NCBI RefSeq assembly: GCF_003048405.1
Contig: NZ_PIQS01000004.1
Coordinates: forward strand, 1-64,000
From: Campylobacter concisus
GTDB lineage: Bacteria; Campylobacterota; Campylobacteria; Campylobacterales; Campylobacteraceae
Reading direction: 5' to 3'
Length of the DNA: 64,000 nt
Shown here: positions 62,234 through 64,000 of the stretch, piece after piece
How positions within the stretch are numbered: position 1 is the stretch's first letter
Layout: each line of letters begins with the position of its first letter
Translations under genes and position numbers: made by a program
Notes under the pieces: generated by a model
What the model saw: the letters and a program-made list of their open reading frames with translations, nothing else
What the model was told of the DNA's origin: nothing
Databases searched by the model: none

Positions 62234-63198
62234 AACACCCGAATTTCAAGCTCGAAGCAAACGGCAAAGATATTACGGAGATTATCAAAGCAAATCTCAT
62301 CAGTCTAAATTTCGACGACAAGGAAGGCAGCAAAAGCGACGAGATAAGCTTTAGCGTTAGCGGTATATACGCCAAGCCCGTATTCGGAGATAGTCTTAAA
62401 CTTTGGCTAGGATATGGGGAGGATCTTTATCTTTGCGGCTCGTTTAGCGTCCAGACCGCAAGCAGAGACTACAAAAACTACGCTACGGAAGTAAGAGCCA
62501 CTGCCGTAAACTTCGCAAGCCCTCAAAAAATCAAAAAGCGCAGAAGCTGGGAGAACACCACCGTATTTGAAATAGCAAGAAAAATAGCCGACGAAAATAA
62601 ACTTGCCGTAAAAACGTCCGGACAAGATCAAAACATCGCCTCCGTCTTGCAAAACGACGCGGGAGATCTAGATTTCTTGTATGGGCTGTGCTTTGATTAC
62701 GGCTTTATCATGGCTGTCAAAAATAACACCATCGTCATAGCCGCAAAAGATGCAAAGGGAGACGAAACGCAAACGTCAAATACCCCTAAAAACGAGAGTT
62801 TGCCTAAATTTACCCTAAATTTAGCCGAGCTTTACTCGTTAGAGATTACGGAGGCAAACAGAAACTCTTACGGAGCGGTCATAGTAGAGTGGCAAGACAT
62901 AGAAGCGGGTAAAACAAAGAGTATTAAGGTGGGTGCAGGAGATCAAATCTACAAGATGCAAATAGCCCAACCAAAGAGCGACAACGAGGCTTTTAGGCAA
63001 GGCGAAGCAAAGCTAAACGAGCTACAAAAGGGCGGCATAAACGGCAGGTGTAGTTTACCCGGCGCAAATATAGTAGCAGGCGGAAAGCTGAAATTTAGCG
63101 GTATAGCGGGGCTAGAAGCAAACGAATTTAGTATAAAGAGCGCAGGTCATAGATTAAGTACGGATAATTACGAAATAGAGATTGAGTTTGAGGGGTGA
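62227..63198 (+). CDS. Late control/baseplate hub protein D
   Basis: A 323-residue hub protein of the gpD/VgrG-like fold: FKLEANGKDITEIIKANLISLNFDDKEG at the start, VFEIARKIADENKLAVKTSG, DLDFLYGLCFDYGFIMAVKNNTIVIA, and a C-terminal NYEIEIEFEG. It is the last complete tail gene. A second, broken copy of its 3' part follows. Confidence 0.92.
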   Translation: MVKHPNFKLEANGKDITEIIKANLISLNFDDKEGSKSDEISFSVSGIYAKPVFGDSLKLWLGYGEDLYLCGSFSVQTASRDYKNYATEVRATAVNFASPQKIKKRRSWENTTVFEIARKIADENKLAVKTSGQDQNIASVLQNDAGDLDFLYGLCFDYGFIMAVKNNTIVIAAKDAKGDETQTSNTPKNESLPKFTLNLAELYSLEITEANRNSYGAVIVEWQDIEAGKTKSIKVGAGDQIYKMQIAQPKSDNEAFRQGEAKLNELQKGGINGRCSLPGANIVAGGKLKFSGIAGLEANEFSIKSAGHRLSTDNYEIEIEFEG

Positions 63199-63202
63199 AA
63201 AA

Positions 63203-63241
63203 TCTCATTTTTTACATTAAGGTTAAAAATGAGAAATTTTT
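63203..63241 (+). terminator. Terminator after gpD
   Basis: TCTCATTTTT (63203-63212) pairs with AAAAATGAGA (63225-63234) and is followed by AATTTTTTA. It begins 5 bases after the gpD stop and should end the late rightward transcript. Confidence 0.75.
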
Positions 63242-63251
63242 TACAAAAAAA

Positions 63252-63668
63252 GTGAGACGGGTTAAAAACCTGCCTAAATTTGAACTCAGTCTCAACGAGC
63301 TTTTCTCTCTTGAAATCACCGAGGCAAATAGAAATAGTTATACAGCTGTCGTGCTTGAATGACAAGATGTGAGCGAGGGAAAGACAAAGAGTATCAAGGT
63401 AGGAAGTGGCGAGCAGGTCTATAAAATGCAGATCCCACAGCCAAAGAGCGATAATGAAGCCTTCAAACAAGGTGAAAGCAAGCTAAATGAATTGCAACGC
63501 GGCGGTATAAATGGTAGATGCTTGGTACCTGGTGCAAACATAGTAGCAGGCGGAAAGCTAAAATTTAAAGGTATTCCAGGACTACAAAACAATGAATTTA
63601 GCATTAAAAGCGTGGAGCATAGGCTGACAAGCAAAGACTATACATGTGATGTGGAGTTTGAGGGGTGA
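63252..63668 (+). pseudogene. 3' remnant of a second gpD gene
   Basis: The frame reads LPKFELSLNELFSLEITEANRNSY through to DVEFEG, closely similar to the last 130 residues of the intact gpD upstream, but with TGA at 63360-63362 where the intact copy has Trp. It has no start codon or 5' part. Codon use is of the AT-richer kind found in the fibre cassette rather than that of the intact copy, so it probably derives from a related phage by recombination, not recent duplication. Confidence 0.85.
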
Positions 63669-63728
63669 GGCCTGTAACCACTTCTTGCTTTTTAAAGTAT
63701 AGCTAAAATAAGAAAAAGAAAAACAAGG

Positions 63729-63965
63729 TTAGTTATATTCAAAAACTTTATCAGTAAGCAAAGAATCAGGATTTTTTAGCCTACGTGCTGTAACGTCATC
63801 TCTTAATTCCAAAAATTTAATAAGTTCTTTATCCAGTTCTTTTTCGTAAAATTGTCTATTAATTTGAATGGCACCAGATAAACTATAATTTTTTCCATCA
63901 GTACCGGTACGAAATAGTGGTAACAAAACTTTCTGAGCTACTATTATTTGCCAGTGATAATACAT
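63729..63965 (-). CDS. Hypothetical protein at the window edge
   Basis: A 78-residue protein from the ATG at 63965, with AAGGGGAT directly upstream on the minus strand. It contains QIIVAQKVLLPLFRTGTDG and a charged end (DDVTARRLKNPDSLLTDKVFEYN). No domain is recognised. It may be a phage moron to the right of the tail module or the last gene of a longer leftward operon that starts beyond the window. Confidence 0.5.
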   Translation of the reverse strand: MYYHWQIIVAQKVLLPLFRTGTDGKNYSLSGAIQINRQFYEKELDKELIKFLELRDDVTARRLKNPDSLLTDKVFEYN

Positions 63966-64000
63966 TATCCCCTTATGTACATATACGTCGGACCATTTTA

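Larger units (their letters stand above)
32508..64000. mobile_element. Mu-like transposable prophage (right end outside window)
   Basis: The block contains a leftward S24 repressor, Ner-like, MuA-type transposase, MuB, Gam, gp16, Mor, and Mu or P2 type head and tail genes: a Mu-like myovirus. The left boundary is approximate, placed at a TG next to the transposase-type sites. No right-end site matching these was found before 64000. Two genes appear damaged (portal frameshift, gpD remnant), so the phage may be defective. Unlike Mu, the head module is on the opposite strand to the tail module. Confidence 0.9.

Noticed and set aside
32210..63241. Matching hairpins at 32.2 kb and 63.2 kb as prophage end repeats
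   Set aside because: Both contain TCTCATTTT and GAGAAATTTT, but the shared parts are short and AT-rich and the right one works as a plain terminator after gpD.
63660..64000. Right end of the prophage
   Set aside because: No ATTAAGGAACA-type site, target duplication or host gene fragment is recognisable here, so the end is probably outside the window.
1..64000. CRISPR arrays, rRNA or ordinary tRNA genes
   Set aside because: No regularly spaced direct repeats of CRISPR length, no rRNA sequence and no standard tRNA cloverleaf were seen on either strand.

Overview
The window looks like a low-GC epsilonproteobacterial chromosome, most likely a Campylobacter of the C. concisus type, carrying most of a Mu-like transposable prophage. 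The host assignment rests on gene sets and orders typical of Campylobacter: ispDF followed by an HP1021/Cj1608-type orphan regulator, a sulfate adenylyltransferase and pgpA; alaS followed by a membrane protein, maf and a class A penicillin-binding protein; the futalosine menaquinone gene mqnE; the long epsilon-type dapD; and PFL/ACT, Mrp and thiC in one run. The species name is inference from memory of these families; no search was run.

Bases 1-32 kb are chromosomal. A leftward operon (183-4931) holds mqnE, a purine permease, a purine phosphoribosyltransferase, a GT39-like membrane protein and a pseudopilin. Rightward come a GlnD-like protein and glmS, then a decayed stretch (9.5-11.7 kb) with a frameshifted CsgG-like lipoprotein and a broken Fic gene. 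Then come dapD with a catalytically altered DJ-1 protein, a YagU-like protein, secreted and cytoplasmic hypotheticals, the thiC-mrp-ACT-PFL run, the ispDF-regulator-sat-pgpA run, hemH with an oxidoreductase-like gene, and the alaS-maf-pbpA-comEA run.

From about 32.5 kb to the end lies the prophage. Left to right it has: a left end with five copies of ATTAAGGAACA/ACTAAGGAACA (probable transposase sites); a leftward S24 repressor; an immunity region split by a two-gene cassette whose outer sides carry the same 25-bp element in inverted orientation; a Ner-like protein, a MuA-type transposase with DD(35)E, a MuB ATPase, Gam, a RecA-like ATPase, GemA/gp16 and a Mor activator. An unexplained membrane-protein gene with its own promoter and terminator follows. 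The head module (G, F, portal, terminase, gp36, capsid, decoration, protease, gp37) is on the minus strand. The lysis and tail modules (lysozyme, DUF5675, spanin-like pair, V, W, J, I, fibre, sheath, tube, E/E', tape measure, U, X, D) are on the plus strand, diverging from a palindrome-rich region at 50.73-50.88 kb. The right end of the prophage is not recognised and probably lies beyond the window.

The most interesting items are: a tRNA-like RNA with an extended -10 promoter between head genes G and F; the doubled operator/promoter element around the immunity cassette; two inverted clusters of GTTGTAA repeats with a 9-bp period; a 55-residue membrane protein encoded antisense between E' and the tape measure gene; a probable -1 frameshift making E-E'; a portal gene broken at a run of six G; a head protein with a probable nuclease-like tail; and signs that the fibre cassette and a second gpD 3' end came from a different phage lineage.
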